Below are positions 28,180 through 39,999 of a DNA stretch of 64,000 bases, piece after piece (position 1 is the first letter of the stretch; every line of letters starts with the position of its first letter). Source of the stretch: Haliclona indistincta (Eukaryota > Porifera > Demospongiae > Haplosclerida > Chalinidae). The notes beneath the pieces were generated by a model. It made no database searches. It was not told where the DNA came from and saw only the letters and a program-made list of their open reading frames with translations. A program made the position numbers and the translations under genes. Location of the stretch: positions 2,598,631 through 2,662,630 of the forward strand of contig OZ024790.1 in NCBI GenBank assembly GCA_964017065.1, written 5' to 3'.

Positions 28180-31122
28180 ATGGCGATGTCGCAACCAGGT
28201 GAGTGTGTTTATGAGCTGCATACACAATACTTCATTGAGATACTCAGCGGTAGATGACTGGCGAGAACCAGCTGGTCGTGAAGATCACAGCACAGCCGTT
28301 GTAGGAGGTGAACTATACTTGTGGGGAGGTGGACAGAAAGGAAATCTCAAGGTTCATGACAGCGCTGAGAAACGAGCCTTTCTGTCCAATGTGGAAGTGT
28401 TCAGTGTTAGCACTGGCCGTTGGGAGCAGCGTGCTACTAGTGGAACACCTCCACTGGGAGTGCAGGGATATTCATGTGTTGCTGTTGGTCATGAATTGCT
28501 TTATTTTGGTGGTTGGTGTGGTCACGACCACTGTTACCACAACAGCATTCACTCGTTGAGCACCACTAGTCTGGAATGGAAGATGCTGGCTCCAACATTA
28601 TCTGAGGGCGAGGTACCGATGAGAAAGTGGTGTTGCGGCATGGTGCACTTCAAGGATGAAGAGGAAGACTTATTGTATGTAGTGGGTGGGTTTGGTCATA
28701 CTGCCCCATCATCACCACAACCTGGAGCTCAATATTCAACGTACCATCCTGGTGTCAATACAAATGAACAGCATATATTCTCCCTGACCACACGTGAGTG
28801 TTGTTTCGGTATGGCTCCAAATTTAGTAATCATGCAATGTTTATCTCAGGTATGTGGAGTTCACCTCAGGTCACAGGACAAGCCCCACCGCCGTGTAACC
28901 GCTTTACAATAACAACATTGGGAGACAAAAGAGCTTATTTGTTTGGTGGTTGGAGTGGATTAACTATTTTAGATGATCTGTTTTTTCTTGCCCTGGGAAG
29001 ACATTCTGTGGTGAGTCTGCATGCATGTGCTTCCACATCCTGTTTCTTGACTCCATTTATCATTGCCGATCGGCAATGATATGTCCATTTATCATTGCCG
29101 ATCGGCAATGATATGTAGGGATGACCTCGAATTAAGATGGTGGCTACTCATGTGTGAAAATGAGTTTTCGCACGTATCTTATTATGCAGTTATTCCCTAC
29201 TCCTATTAACACCTTCTTTCTGTTCTTATCTTAGAGCTGGATCAATATTAGACAACATAATAAGTTAGTGAAGAGTCTATCACCACATGATCCACTGGAA
29301 TACATTGAGGGAAGATATGCTCATGCTGCCACTAGCATCACTGGTTCATTGTTCGTGATATTGGGAGGCATCGGTTCTGATGATTGCTGGCTGTGTGGCA
29401 AAGATGATTACGAGGTATTATTAATTTTTCATTGTAATTCTATTGTACCTATAATTATTCTCAGCTCCAACTGGATGATTCAGTAACTGGACGACAGTAT
29501 CACTCAATGTCAGCACTTCATATAGGACCAAAATGTGTGTGGTTGATAGTGTTTGGAGGATATCCCAATATTGCTGACACTACTATCATTGAGTTGAGTG
29601 AGTGCAGCTATACCTATGTCATGTATCAAGGCTAAATTTAGCGTATCATATTGTATTTATCTAATTGTATTTTCAATGCAGCCAAAACCTGGTGTAACTA
29701 TTGGAGAGTAGAAAGGGTTATTAAGAAAGGCGCACTATGTAACAGTGCTATTGCAAAGCGAGCTAAAAGAAATAGGAGAGATGATATTCATACCTTACAA
29801 AGGCGTCAGGTCAGTGAAACTGTATTATGTAGCTATAGTTATATGACATAGCTATACAGGTGAATGAGCAAGCTGTTAGAGAGAAGGATCGTCAAATTCA
29901 GCAGCTACAGCAACAGCTAGAACGGTCAATGATTATGTCTCAGGAAGCCATTCAGGCTTTGAACAAGAGAGTTGAAGAAACAGAGCAGTGCATTAGAATG
30001 AAAGAGCTAGAGGTTAGCCATTATATATAGTTCTATGCAAAATCTTCAATTGAATAATTTGCAGCTACAAGAGGCTATCCTAGCTTTAGAACACTCATAT
30101 CAGAACACCAGAGAGAAGGAGACTGAGAATCGGCAACTTATGAAAAAACTAGACCAATCAATGGCTATGTCGCAGGAAGCAATTCATACTGCTAACAGAA
30201 GGACAGAGGAAGCTCATCAGAGAACAAGAGAGAAAGAAGAAGAGAATCAGAACCTACAAGATCAAGTACAACAGCTGCAAGAACAAGTAAGCTGGTACCA
30301 TAACTCGCTGTAAGGTGCATTAGATACACTTTCCTTCCTCATTCTTCATAGCTTGTAAGTGAGCACTGGGTAGTGAGAAGAGATGAGATTGACATGACAG
30401 AGGAGGAGCTTGGCAGAGGAGGCTGGGGAGTGGTGAAAGTGGCTTACTTCAGAGGCTTACGAGTGGCTGCTAAGTGTCTCCATCGAGTGCTCATCTCTCA
30501 TTATAACCGTCGAAAATTCTCGCGAGAAATGAGCATTGCTGCTAAGCTACGTCATCCTAACCTGTTGCTGTTCATTGGTGCCACTATAGAGGGAGAGCCA
30601 GTGATAATCACAGAGCTAATGCCCACCAGTCTGCGTAAGGAGCTGGAGAAGGGAAAGCTGGCCAATGATCATATCATCATTATCGGTCGAGATGTGTCAT
30701 GTGGTCTCAACTACATGCACCAGTCTAAACCACACCCCATTATCCATCGTGACATAAGCAGTGGGAATGTACTCTTAGAGCCACTCCCCAATGGCTGGAG
30801 GGCCAAGATCTCTGACTATGGATCAGCTAACTTTAACAATCAGATTGCCTCTACTATCGGACCAGGCTCCCCAGCCTATGCTTCTCCTGAGTCTCGCTAT
30901 CCTGATGACCACACTACCAAGATGGACGTTTTCAGTTTAGGTGTTCTAATGGTGGAGATGTGTCTTAACGAACTTCCTGAGGATACAGCAAGCCATAGAG
31001 ATGCTCAGATTGAACGCATTTTGTGGCATGATATGGTTGAACTAATCAGATGGTGTATCAGTGATCAACCAGTTGGTCGTCCTAATGCTAGTGACATTAT
31101 GTCTGAACTAGACAAGTTCTAA
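28180..31122 (+). CDS. Kelch / coiled-coil / TKL-like kinase, copy 4
   Basis: Nine exons as in copy 1; the kinase exon is 30352-31122. The exon 4 loop is NKLVKSLSPHDPLEYIEG and that exon ends KDDYE rather than DPYK. The intron after exon 3 has a unique insert with two perfect palindromes (29047-29185). From exon 7 to the 3' flank it is almost the same as copy 1 (METEN/KETEN, LMKKLDQS, HTANRR, VELIRWCISDQPVGRP), which points to gene conversion or a shared duplication. The kinase has YASPESRYP where the others have YAAPE. HRD and DYG are intact. Confidence 0.92.
29047..29185. repeat. Intron insert with a twice-repeated perfect 22-bp palindrome
   Basis: Present only in kelch-kinase copy 4. The palindrome built on ATCATTGCCGA lies at 29059-29080 and 29091-29112, within a 32-bp direct repeat. 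The rest of the insert (GATGACCTCGAATTAAG to GAGTTTTCGCACG) has no match in the other copies. Confidence 0.85.
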
Positions 31123-31372
31123 CATTCATAATCAAAATATTTATTGCTTTGGACAGTCAGTGATGCTATGATGCATACAGAATCCGAGAGTACTATTACA
31201 ATCTGTATTTTAATTTAATGACGTTAATTTTATGCAATTTTCACTCTAGACTGACTTCTTTGAGACAAAATTTTTGCCCTTGAATCGATAGAAATTTACA
31301 TTACAGACGTTTTAAAACTGTTATGGGTGTGAGGGAAGTTGCTGTTATGCAGAATGAATAGAGAGAGTCCAT

Positions 31373-31520
31373 TGGTCATGAAGATCACAGCACAGCTGTT
31401 GTTGGAGGTGAACAAAAAATAATCAGAGCTCAATGTTAGCGCTGTTCGATGGGAACAGTGTGCACGTGCTACTAGTGGAACACCTTCACTAGGAGTGCAG
31501 GGATACTCATGTGTTGCAGA
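31373..31520 (+). pseudogene. Decayed kelch exon 2 fragment, spacer 4
   Basis: Same deleted form as in spacers 1 and 3. Confidence 0.85.
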
Positions 31521-32129
31521 TTTTTTTTAGGCATGAAACCATATTTGCTTGCTTGTGAGTGGGTGGGGTGTCCTGTAACCTTAACATTAGACAAGATGTA
31601 GAACAGTTTTCTTTTTTTGACTAGTTTGTCCACAGCTGATTCAGCTAGGTACGTCACGATACACCTGTAGCAGCAAAGTAACATATTTGCAGCAGACGAG
31701 TTGAATACCAGCTCCACCCTCATAGCTCAATATTATTTTGACAGAGTTGAAGTCAAAAACTAGAGTTCTTATGAACACATACCCGTATGCTGAGCTAAGA
31801 GACTACTCCAGCATTACTGCAACATGCATGCTGCAGCTAGTCCATAGACAGCTCCAGATAAATTGATGATAGCATAGCTACCATACATGCACTACCAGGT
31901 GATTGGCATATCACAGAAAGTCTCAAGAAGGACTAATACCAATTATGATCAAAGGCCTCAAAGCAGTTTAATGGCTCTGACGTACAGTACATGTCAGACT
32001 GAGTGAGGACATCGATATGGATAGGAGGCTCAATACATGTCGAATGATACAATGGAACTAAAACCATTCACTGAAAGATGGTTGCATTGAAATGACGCAT
32101 TCCTACAGAGTAGAGATATTTTAGCCCCT

Positions 32130-32525
32130 GAAATGCGTGTGGCTATACTCACTGCATGTAGTAATACAATACAGTCAGTTTACACATGTGTACTACTTTA
32201 ATTTCATGCCTACCTGTAATAACCATTCAACACTACAATTATGCACGGTATTGATTAACAACATCTGTTTCAAAGCATACAAGCTATTTGTCACAAAATA
32301 CATGTACAGTGATATTTTACATTAGTAATTTACACAGATACTCAGAATTTTACCCTGTGTTGCTTGGAATGAACGTACCTCAGATCAATCGCTGCAACTC
32401 TGTATTCTTCAGCAAATTCTTTTATTTTAGTTGATGACACCATGCATGAAAACCAAAACTGTGAACATCAAGAGATACCAGTATTATGTGTAAAAAAATA
32501 ATAATGAGAGCTTGAAATATTTTTG
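32130..32525 (-). pseudogene. Relic of hydrolase copy 3, spacer 4
   Basis: Hydrolase exon 3 remains at about 32376-32459, here with an extra GCAT duplication next to the old Trp-Ser codons as well as the shared insertion. Confidence 0.85.
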
Positions 32526-32762
32526 ACTGAGAGAGATATAGTCGGAGAGACCCCGATAGAAAGCTTGAGATCGCGTGATGTAGCTTAATGATCTCTTGCA
32601 ATTAGCCTCAGGCAAATGAGGCAATAAGATTCCGCATCTAGGCGAGGAGAGCTTTATAAAAGTGAGGTATTTATTTTATTATCAATGCTGCAATTAGCCC
32701 CTCCCACTCTTTCAACATTTAATTTTATGAGCCCGCCCTTGAGCTAGCTCTGCGACTCAAGT

Positions 32763-35582
32763 ATGGCGATGTCGCAACCAGGTGAGTGTGTTTATGAGCT
32801 GCATACACGATACTTCATTGAGATACTCAGCGGTGGATGAATGGCGAGAACCCGCTGGTCGTGAAGATCACAGCACAGCTGTTGTAGGAGGTGAACTATA
32901 CTTGTGGGGAGGTGGGCAGAAAGGAAATCTCAAGGTTCATGACAGCGCTGAAAAACGAGCCTTTCTGTCCAATGTGGAAGTGTTCAGTGTTAGTACTGCT
33001 CGTTGGGAGCAGCGTGCTACTAGTGGAACACCTCCACTGGGAGTGCAGGGATACTCATGTGTTGCTGTTGGTCATGAATTGCTTTATTTTGGTGGTTGGT
33101 GTGGTCACGATCACTGTTACCACAACAACATTCACTCGTTGAGCACCACTAGTCTGGAATGGAAGATGCTGGCTCCAACAACATCTGAGAGTGATGTACC
33201 GATGAGAAAGTGGTGTTGCGGCATGGTGCACTTCAAGGATGAAGAGGAGGACCTCTTGTATGTAGTGGGTGGGTTTGGTCATACTGCCCCATCATCAACA
33301 CAACCTGGAGCTCAATATTCAAAGTACCATCCTGGTGTCAATACAAATGAACAGCACATTTTCTCTCTGACCACACGTGAGTGTTGTTTCAGTAATGCTC
33401 CAAATTTAGCTATCATGCAATGATTATCTCAGATAGGTGGAGTTCACCTCAGGTCACAGGACAAGCCCCACCGCCGTGTAACCGCTTTACAATAACAACA
33501 GTGGGAGACAAAGAAGCTATTATGTTTGGTGGTTGGAGTGGATTAACTGTTTTAGATGATCTGTTTTTTCTTTCCCTAGGAAGACATTCTGTGGTGAGCA
33601 ACATGCTTCCGCACCCTGCATGATTACTCAATTATTTTGGATATTCTTTACTCCTTCTTTTTGTTCTTATCTTAGAACTGGATCAATATTAGACAACATA
33701 ATTCATTGAATGTCCCACTGTATGAATCAGTTGAACACCCTAAGGGAAGATATGCTCATGCTGCCACTAATATTACTGGTTCATTGTTCGTGATATTGGG
33801 AGGTATCGGTTCTAATGATTCCTGGCTGTGTGGAAAAGATGATTACGAGGTACATGTATACATAATTAATTAATCATTGTAATTCTACTGTACCTATAAT
33901 TATTCTCATCAGCTTCAACTGGCTATGGATGATTCAGTCACTGGACGACAGTATCACTCAATGTCAGCACTTCATATAGGACCACAATGTGTGTGGTTGG
34001 TTGTGTTTGGAGGATATCCTAATATTGCTGACACTACCATCATTGAGCTGAGTGAGTGCAGCTATACCTACAGTATGTCATGTATCTAGGCTAATTTTAG
34101 TGTACTTTCAATGCAGCAAAAACCTGGTGTAATTGGGGAGTAGAAATGTTTATTAAGAAAGGCGCTCTATGCAACAGAGCTATTGTACAGCCGCTACAGC
34201 GAGCTAAAAGAAATAGGAGAGGTGATATTCATACTTTACAAATACATCAAGTCAGTGAAACTGTGTTACGTAGCTGAAGTTATATTATGACATAGCAAAG
34301 TATACAGGTGGGTGAGCAAGCTGTTAGAGAGAAGGATTGTCACATTCAGCAGCTACAGCAACAGCTAGAACAGTCAATGATTATGTCTCAGGAAGCCATT
34401 CAGGCTTTGAACAAGAGAGTTAAAGAAACAGAACAGTGCATTAAAATGAAAGAGCTAGAGGTTAGTATTAAACTATTTTAGCTATATACGCAAAATCATC
34501 TTCAATTGAATAATTTGCAGCTACAAGAGGCTATTTTAGCTCTAGAAAACTCATGCCAGAACACCAGAGAGAAGGAGACTGAGAATCGGCAACTTCAGCA
34601 ACAACTAGACCAATCAATGGCTATGTCGCAGGAAGCAATTCATGCTGCAAACAGAAGGACAGAGGAAGCTCATCAGAGAACTAGAGAGAAAGAAGAGGAG
34701 AATCAGAAGCTACAAGATCAAGTGCAACAGCTGAAAGAACAAGTAAGTTGGTGACATAACATCCATGGCTCGCTGTGCATTAGTGGCACTTTCCTTCCTC
34801 ATTCTTCTCAGCTTGTAAGTGAGCACTGGGTAGTGAGAAGAGATGAGATGGACATTACAGAGAAGGAGCTTGGCAGAGGAGGCTGGGGAGTGGTAAAAGT
34901 GGCTAACTTCAGAGGCTTACGAGTGGCTGCTAAGTGTCTCCATCGAGTGCTCATCTCTCATTATAACCGTCGAAAATTCTCGCGAGAAATGAGTATTGCT
35001 GCCAAGCTACGTCATCCTAACCTGTTGCTGTTCATTGGTGCCACTATAGAGGGAGAGCCAGTGATAATCACAGAGCTAATGCCCACCAGTCTGCGTAAGG
35101 AGCTGGAGAAGGGAAAGCTGGCCAATGATCAAATCATCACTATCAGTCGAAATGTATCATGTGGTCTCAACTACATGCACCAGTCTAAACCACACCCCAT
35201 CATCCATCGTGACATCAGCAGTGGGAATGTACTCTTAGAGCCACTCCCCAATGGCTGGAGGGCCAAGATCTCTGACTACGGATCAGCTAACTTTAACAAT
35301 CAGATTGCCTCTACTATCGGACCAGGCTCCCCAGCCTATGCTGCTCCAGAGTCTCGCTATCCTGATGACCACACTACCAAGATGGATATTTTCAGCTTGG
35401 GTGTTCTAATGGTAGAGATGTGTCTTAACGAACTTCCTGAGGATACAGCAAGCCATAGAGATGCTCAGATTGAACGTATTTTGTGGCATGATATGGCCGA
35501 ACTAATCAGATGGTGTATCAGTGATCAACCAGCTGATCGTCCTAATGCTAGTGACATTATGACTGAACTATACAAGTTCTAA
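32763..35582 (+). CDS. Kelch / coiled-coil / TKL-like kinase, copy 5
   Basis: Nine exons as in copy 1; the kinase exon is 34812-35582. The exon 4 loop is NSLNVPLYESVEHPKG; exon 5 carries one extra residue pair (LQLAMDDSVTG), and exon 6 has an added stretch (IVQPLQRAKRNRRGD). The kinase starts EMDITEKELGRGG and ends MTELYKF. HRDISSGN, DYG and APE are kept. It is the most divergent full copy in exons 5-6, yet the frame is open throughout. Confidence 0.92.
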
Positions 35583-35800
35583 CATTCATAATCAAAATAT
35601 TTATTGCTTTGAACAGTCAGTGATGCTATGATGTCGACAGGATCGGAAATTTCTATTACAATCTGTATTTTCATTATTGTCACTCTAGACTGAATCCTTT
35701 AGAATCGATAGAATCTTTCTAAATTTTACATTACAGTCGCTTTAAAATTGTTATGGGTGTGAGAGAAATTACTGTTACACAGAATGAATAGAGAGAGTCC

Positions 35801-35970
35801 ATTGGTCGTGAAGATCACAGCACAGCTGTTCTTGGAGGTGAACAGTACTTGTGGGGCGGTGGACAGAAAGTATTCAGAGCTCACCAGATGCAGCACCAAA
35901 CAATTTTTACTGTCTTTTTTGAAAGTGTTCAATGTTAGCACTGGTAGATGGGAGCAGTGCAGATTCAACT
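35801..35970 (+). pseudogene. Decayed kelch exon 2 fragment, spacer 5
   Basis: Keeps the first blade (GTACTTGTGGGGCGGTGGAC) and GTGTTCAATGTTAGCACTGG, with a different deletion from the other spacers. No hydrolase relic follows it. Confidence 0.8.
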
Positions 35971-36029
35971 AGATGTGTCACGGTACACCTGCAGCAGCAA
36001 AGTACGTAACTTATTTGCTGCAGACGAGT

Positions 36030-37640
36030 TGAGACGATTTGCAGCAGACGCGAATTGCGCGCTAATTGCGCGCGTACGCATTCGCTTCCTGTTGTTGGCG
36101 TATAAAAGGGGAGTGCCCTGGGCAGTAAAATGGCGGCACGTTTTGAAATTGAATGATTTTCTCTGCAAAATCTGAATTGTTCCTACTTAAATTTTATTTT
36201 TTTACCTACTCATTACATCTAGCACGTACCTGTCTTAATAACATTTTGTTGATCGTTAAAAAATGGCTCCCACCTTTTGTTCTCGTAGCGCTAACACCAG
36301 TATACGAACGGGTACAAAAACGTATCTAAACGATTGCGTACCCAACTTAGACCAAGCACGTGCTACATAATTTGGAGCGCTAGTCTGTGGAGCTGAAAGT
36401 AGGTTGACCGTTGGTAGCCGCTAGCTACATGTATTAGTAGCGATGTGCACTAAAATGTTTAAACTGTCTGAATCAATTACTAGTTGTTATAGGTGGCTTC
36501 TACTAACCTTTAGCAGCTCACAAATCTAAATTTCGTTAGAATCGGCGCTAAAAATGGCAGAGTTACAACGGGTTTTGTGGCGGTTACTGTGTGATTTTGT
36601 TCTCCACCAATTTACATTACAAAGCCGGCTTCCTGGTTACAGCGGCGCTGTTGCGCACTTCGTAGCATAGGTGCAAAACAGTAACCTTGATTATGACACG
36701 ACAGCCTGGGCTGACCTGTTCGGCATACTTATTGAAGCAAACTACGACCAACCAGATCCACAACAATGGCTATAACGGACGCTCGACCAGCTATTTGCCT
36801 GTTACAGTACATGGCAAACAGTCTAGTTAGCATGACACACCAGCCGTGCGCGACTTTGGAGTACGTTTACACTTACCTAAACTGTTACTAATATCTTTGT
36901 AAGTGCTGGTCAGAGGCATTCTCCAAGTTTGACTAGCATTGCAAACTGTTTGACTATGAAAATAATGTTTTGATGACCAATTTTGCTGGTTTTTTTGTTC
37001 TAGCTCTGATTGATCAGAGCAAAACAGCATTGTATTATCCGCTTAAATTTCATAATTAGTTGGAATCAGCGTATCTGAAAACCTTTGGGTGGTTTTTTAG
37101 CCACTGAAACGGCACTCAGACGTCGCGCAAGACAATTATGCGGCATTTCCGGCCGCATGACCATGCCCACGCTCATCGCTACTATTAGCCAGTATTAATT
37201 TTTACACATTTGAAAAGTGTTAAATCATGCGTTCATGTGCCATCTCTATTCGCTGCGCTCTTGGCTCTGTCCAAACGACCCAATAATAGAATCTTCGTCT
37301 GGAAAATCGAGTTCAAGCTGACAACGTGCACCCAATCACGATCGCTTCTTTGTCGGACAGCTTCTGCCATCTGTTTATCGCGTTGCACGTGTGTGTTGGC
37401 GGTTAGGAGCAGTGTATTGTCTATTGAGTTGTGTGTGGTCACCGCGGTGCGTTGAACGTGTAGGAAGTCTTGGCAAGCTACCCACAACCGCTTCCATGAG
37501 AAAGTATTCTTTTTAACCCTGGGCACGCCCCTTTTATACCGACATTCTCGTTCATGACTTTTGCAAGTAGCTGTATTTTTCTAGCCAAGGGTATTTGTGC
37601 AGACAGAGTTGTTGTGTGAAGTTTGCTTGCCTATCGATAA
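36030..37640. other. Unique 1.6-kb sequence replacing the usual spacer
   Basis: From about 36030 the spacer leaves the sequence common to spacers 1-4 and rejoins it only at the short block GAGCTAGCTCTGCGACTCAAG before copy 6. The unique part is richer in CpG (GCGAATTGCGCGCTAATTGCG) and has no convincing gene. It contains an inverted pair: GTATAAAAGGGGAGTGCCC near 36099 and, on the other strand, GTATAAAAGGGGCGTGCCC near 37540. These could be ends of an inserted element about 1.45 kb long, or two facing core promoters. Confidence 0.55.
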
Positions 37641-37677
37641 GCCCCGCCCGGCTTTGAGCTAGCTCTGCGACTCAAGT

Positions 37678-39760
37678 ATGGCGATGCCGCAACCAGGTGA
37701 GTGGTGTTGGTGACCTGCATGCATACACGATATTTCATTGAGATACTCAGCGGTAGATGAATGGCGAGAACCAGCTGGTCGTGAAGATCACAGCACAGCT
37801 GTTGTAGGAGGTGAACTATACTTGTGGGGAGGTGGGCAGAAAGGAAATCTCAAGGTTCATGACAGCGCTGAAAAACGAGCCTTTCTGTCCAATGTGGAAG
37901 TGTTTAGTGTTAGCACTGGCCGTTGGGAGCAGCGTGCTACTAGTGGAACACCTCCTCTAGGAGTGCAGGGATACTCATGTGTTGCTGTTGGTCATGAATT
38001 GCTTTATTTTGGTGGTTGGTGTGGTCACGACCACTGTTACCACAACAGCATTCACTCGTTGAGCACAACTAGTCTGGAATGGAAGATGCTGGCTCCAACA
38101 TTATCTGAGGGCGAGGTACCGATGAGAAAGTGGTGTTGCGGCATGGTGCACTTCAAGGATGAAGAGGAGGACCTCTTGTATATAGTGGGTGGGTTTGGTC
38201 ATACTGCCCCATCATCACCACAACCTGGAGCTCAATATTCAACGTACCATCCTGGTGTCAATACAAATGAACAGCACATTTTCTCTCTGACCACACGTGA
38301 GTGTTGTTTCAGTAGTGCTCCAAATTTAGTTATCATGCAATGGTTATCTCAGGTATGTGGAGTTCACCTCAGGTCACAGGACCAGCCTCTCCGCCGTGTA
38401 ATCGCTTTACAATAACAACAGTGGGAGACAAAAGAGCTTATATGATTGGTGGTTGGAGTGGCTTAACCATTTTAGATAATCTGTTTTTTCTTGCCCTAGG
38501 AAGACAGTCTGTGGTGAGTCTGCATGCATGTGCTTCCACATACTGTTTACTCAATTATTATGGCTACTCTCTACTCCTTCTTTCTGTTCTTATCTTAGAA
38601 ATGGTTCAATATTAGACAACATATTAATTTATTGAATGTCCTACTGTTTGAATCAGTTGAATACCCTGAGGGGAGATATGCGCATGCTGCCACTAATATC
38701 ACTGGTTCATTGTTCGTGATATTGGGAGGCATCAGTTCTGATGGTTGCTGGCTGTGTGGCACAGATTCCGACCCATACAAGGTATGTATAATCATTCCAA
38801 TTCGATTGTACCTGTAATTATTCTCAGCTGCAACTGAATGATGCAGTTGCTAGACGACAGTATCACTCAATATCAGCACTTCATATAGGACCACGATGTG
38901 TGTGGTTGATTGTGTTCGGAGGATATCCCAATATTTCTGACACTACCGTCATTGAGCTGAGTGAGTACAGCTATACCTATGTCATGTATGAAGGCTTATT
39001 TAAGCGTATCCAATTGTATTTATCCAACTGTATTTCAATGCAGCCAAAACCTGGTGTAACTATTGGAGAGTAGAAAGGGTTATTAAGAAAGGTGCACTAT
39101 GTAACAGTGCTATTGTACAGCGAGCTAAAAGAAATAGGAGAGATGATATTCATACCTTACAAAGGCGTCAGGTGAGTGAAACCGTATTATGTAGCTAAAG
39201 TTATATGACATAGCTATACAGGTGAGGAAGGAAGCTGTTAGAGAGAAGGATCGTCAAATTCAGCAGCTACAGCAACAGCTAGAACAGTCAATGATTATGT
39301 CTCAGGAAGCCATTCAGGCTTTGAACAAGAGAGTTGAAGAAACAGAGCAGTGCATTAGAATGAAAGAGCTAGAGGTTAGTATTAAACTATTATAGTTATC
39401 CGCAAAATCTTCAATTGAATAATTTGCAGCTACAAGAGGCTATTCTAGCTCTGGAACACTCATTTCAGAATACCAGAGAGAAGGAGACTGAGAATCAGCA
39501 ACTTCTGAAACAACTAGACCAATCAATGGCTATGTCACAGGAAGCCATTCATGCTGCAAACAGAAGGACAGAGGAAGCTCATCAGAGAACAAGAGAAAAA
39601 GAAGAGGAGAATCAGAACCTACTAGATCAAGTGCAACAGCTGCAAGAACAAGTAAGTTGGTGTCATAAATAAATCTATGTCTCGCTGTGCATTAGTTACA
39701 CTTTCCTTCCTCATTCTTCATAGCTTGTAAGTGAGCACTGGGTAGTGAGAAGAGATGAGG
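37678..39760 (+). CDS. Kelch / coiled-coil / TKL-like kinase, copy 6, cut by assembly gap
   Basis: Exons 1-8 are present and open: MAMPQP, six kelch blades (YMIGGWSG in blade 4), exon 4 loop INLLNVLLFESVEYPEG, coiled coil. Exon 9 starts at 39724 and ends after LVSEHWVVRRDE at the run of Ns, so the kinase domain is missing from the assembly. Exon 7 begins VRKEAVREKD instead of VNEQAVREKD. Its promoter block is shortened because the upstream 1.6 kb is unique. Whether the kinase exists in the genome cannot be told from this sequence. Confidence 0.88.
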
Positions 39761-39960
39761 NNNNNNNNNNNNNNNNNNNNNNNNNNNNNNNNNNNNNNNN
39801 NNNNNNNNNNNNNNNNNNNNNNNNNNNNNNNNNNNNNNNNNNNNNNNNNNNNNNNNNNNNNNNNNNNNNNNNNNNNNNNNNNNNNNNNNNNNNNNNNNNN
39901 NNNNNNNNNNNNNNNNNNNNNNNNNNNNNNNNNNNNNNNNNNNNNNNNNNNNNNNNNNNN
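39761..39960. other. Assembly gap, 200 Ns
   Basis: Exactly 200 N between a kelch-kinase exon and an unrelated receptor gene. The round length suggests a gap of set rather than measured size. Open frames of X are artefacts. Confidence 0.99.
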
Positions 39961-39999
39961 TTAATGTTACTTAAACGTTTCTTGTTATTATAATTATAG

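Noticed and set aside
36827..37526. Short frames in the unique block between copies 5 and 6
   Set aside because: Less than 100 aa, no domain, and no paralogous support from other spacers.
39745..39993. Frames of X residues
   Set aside because: Translation of the N gap.
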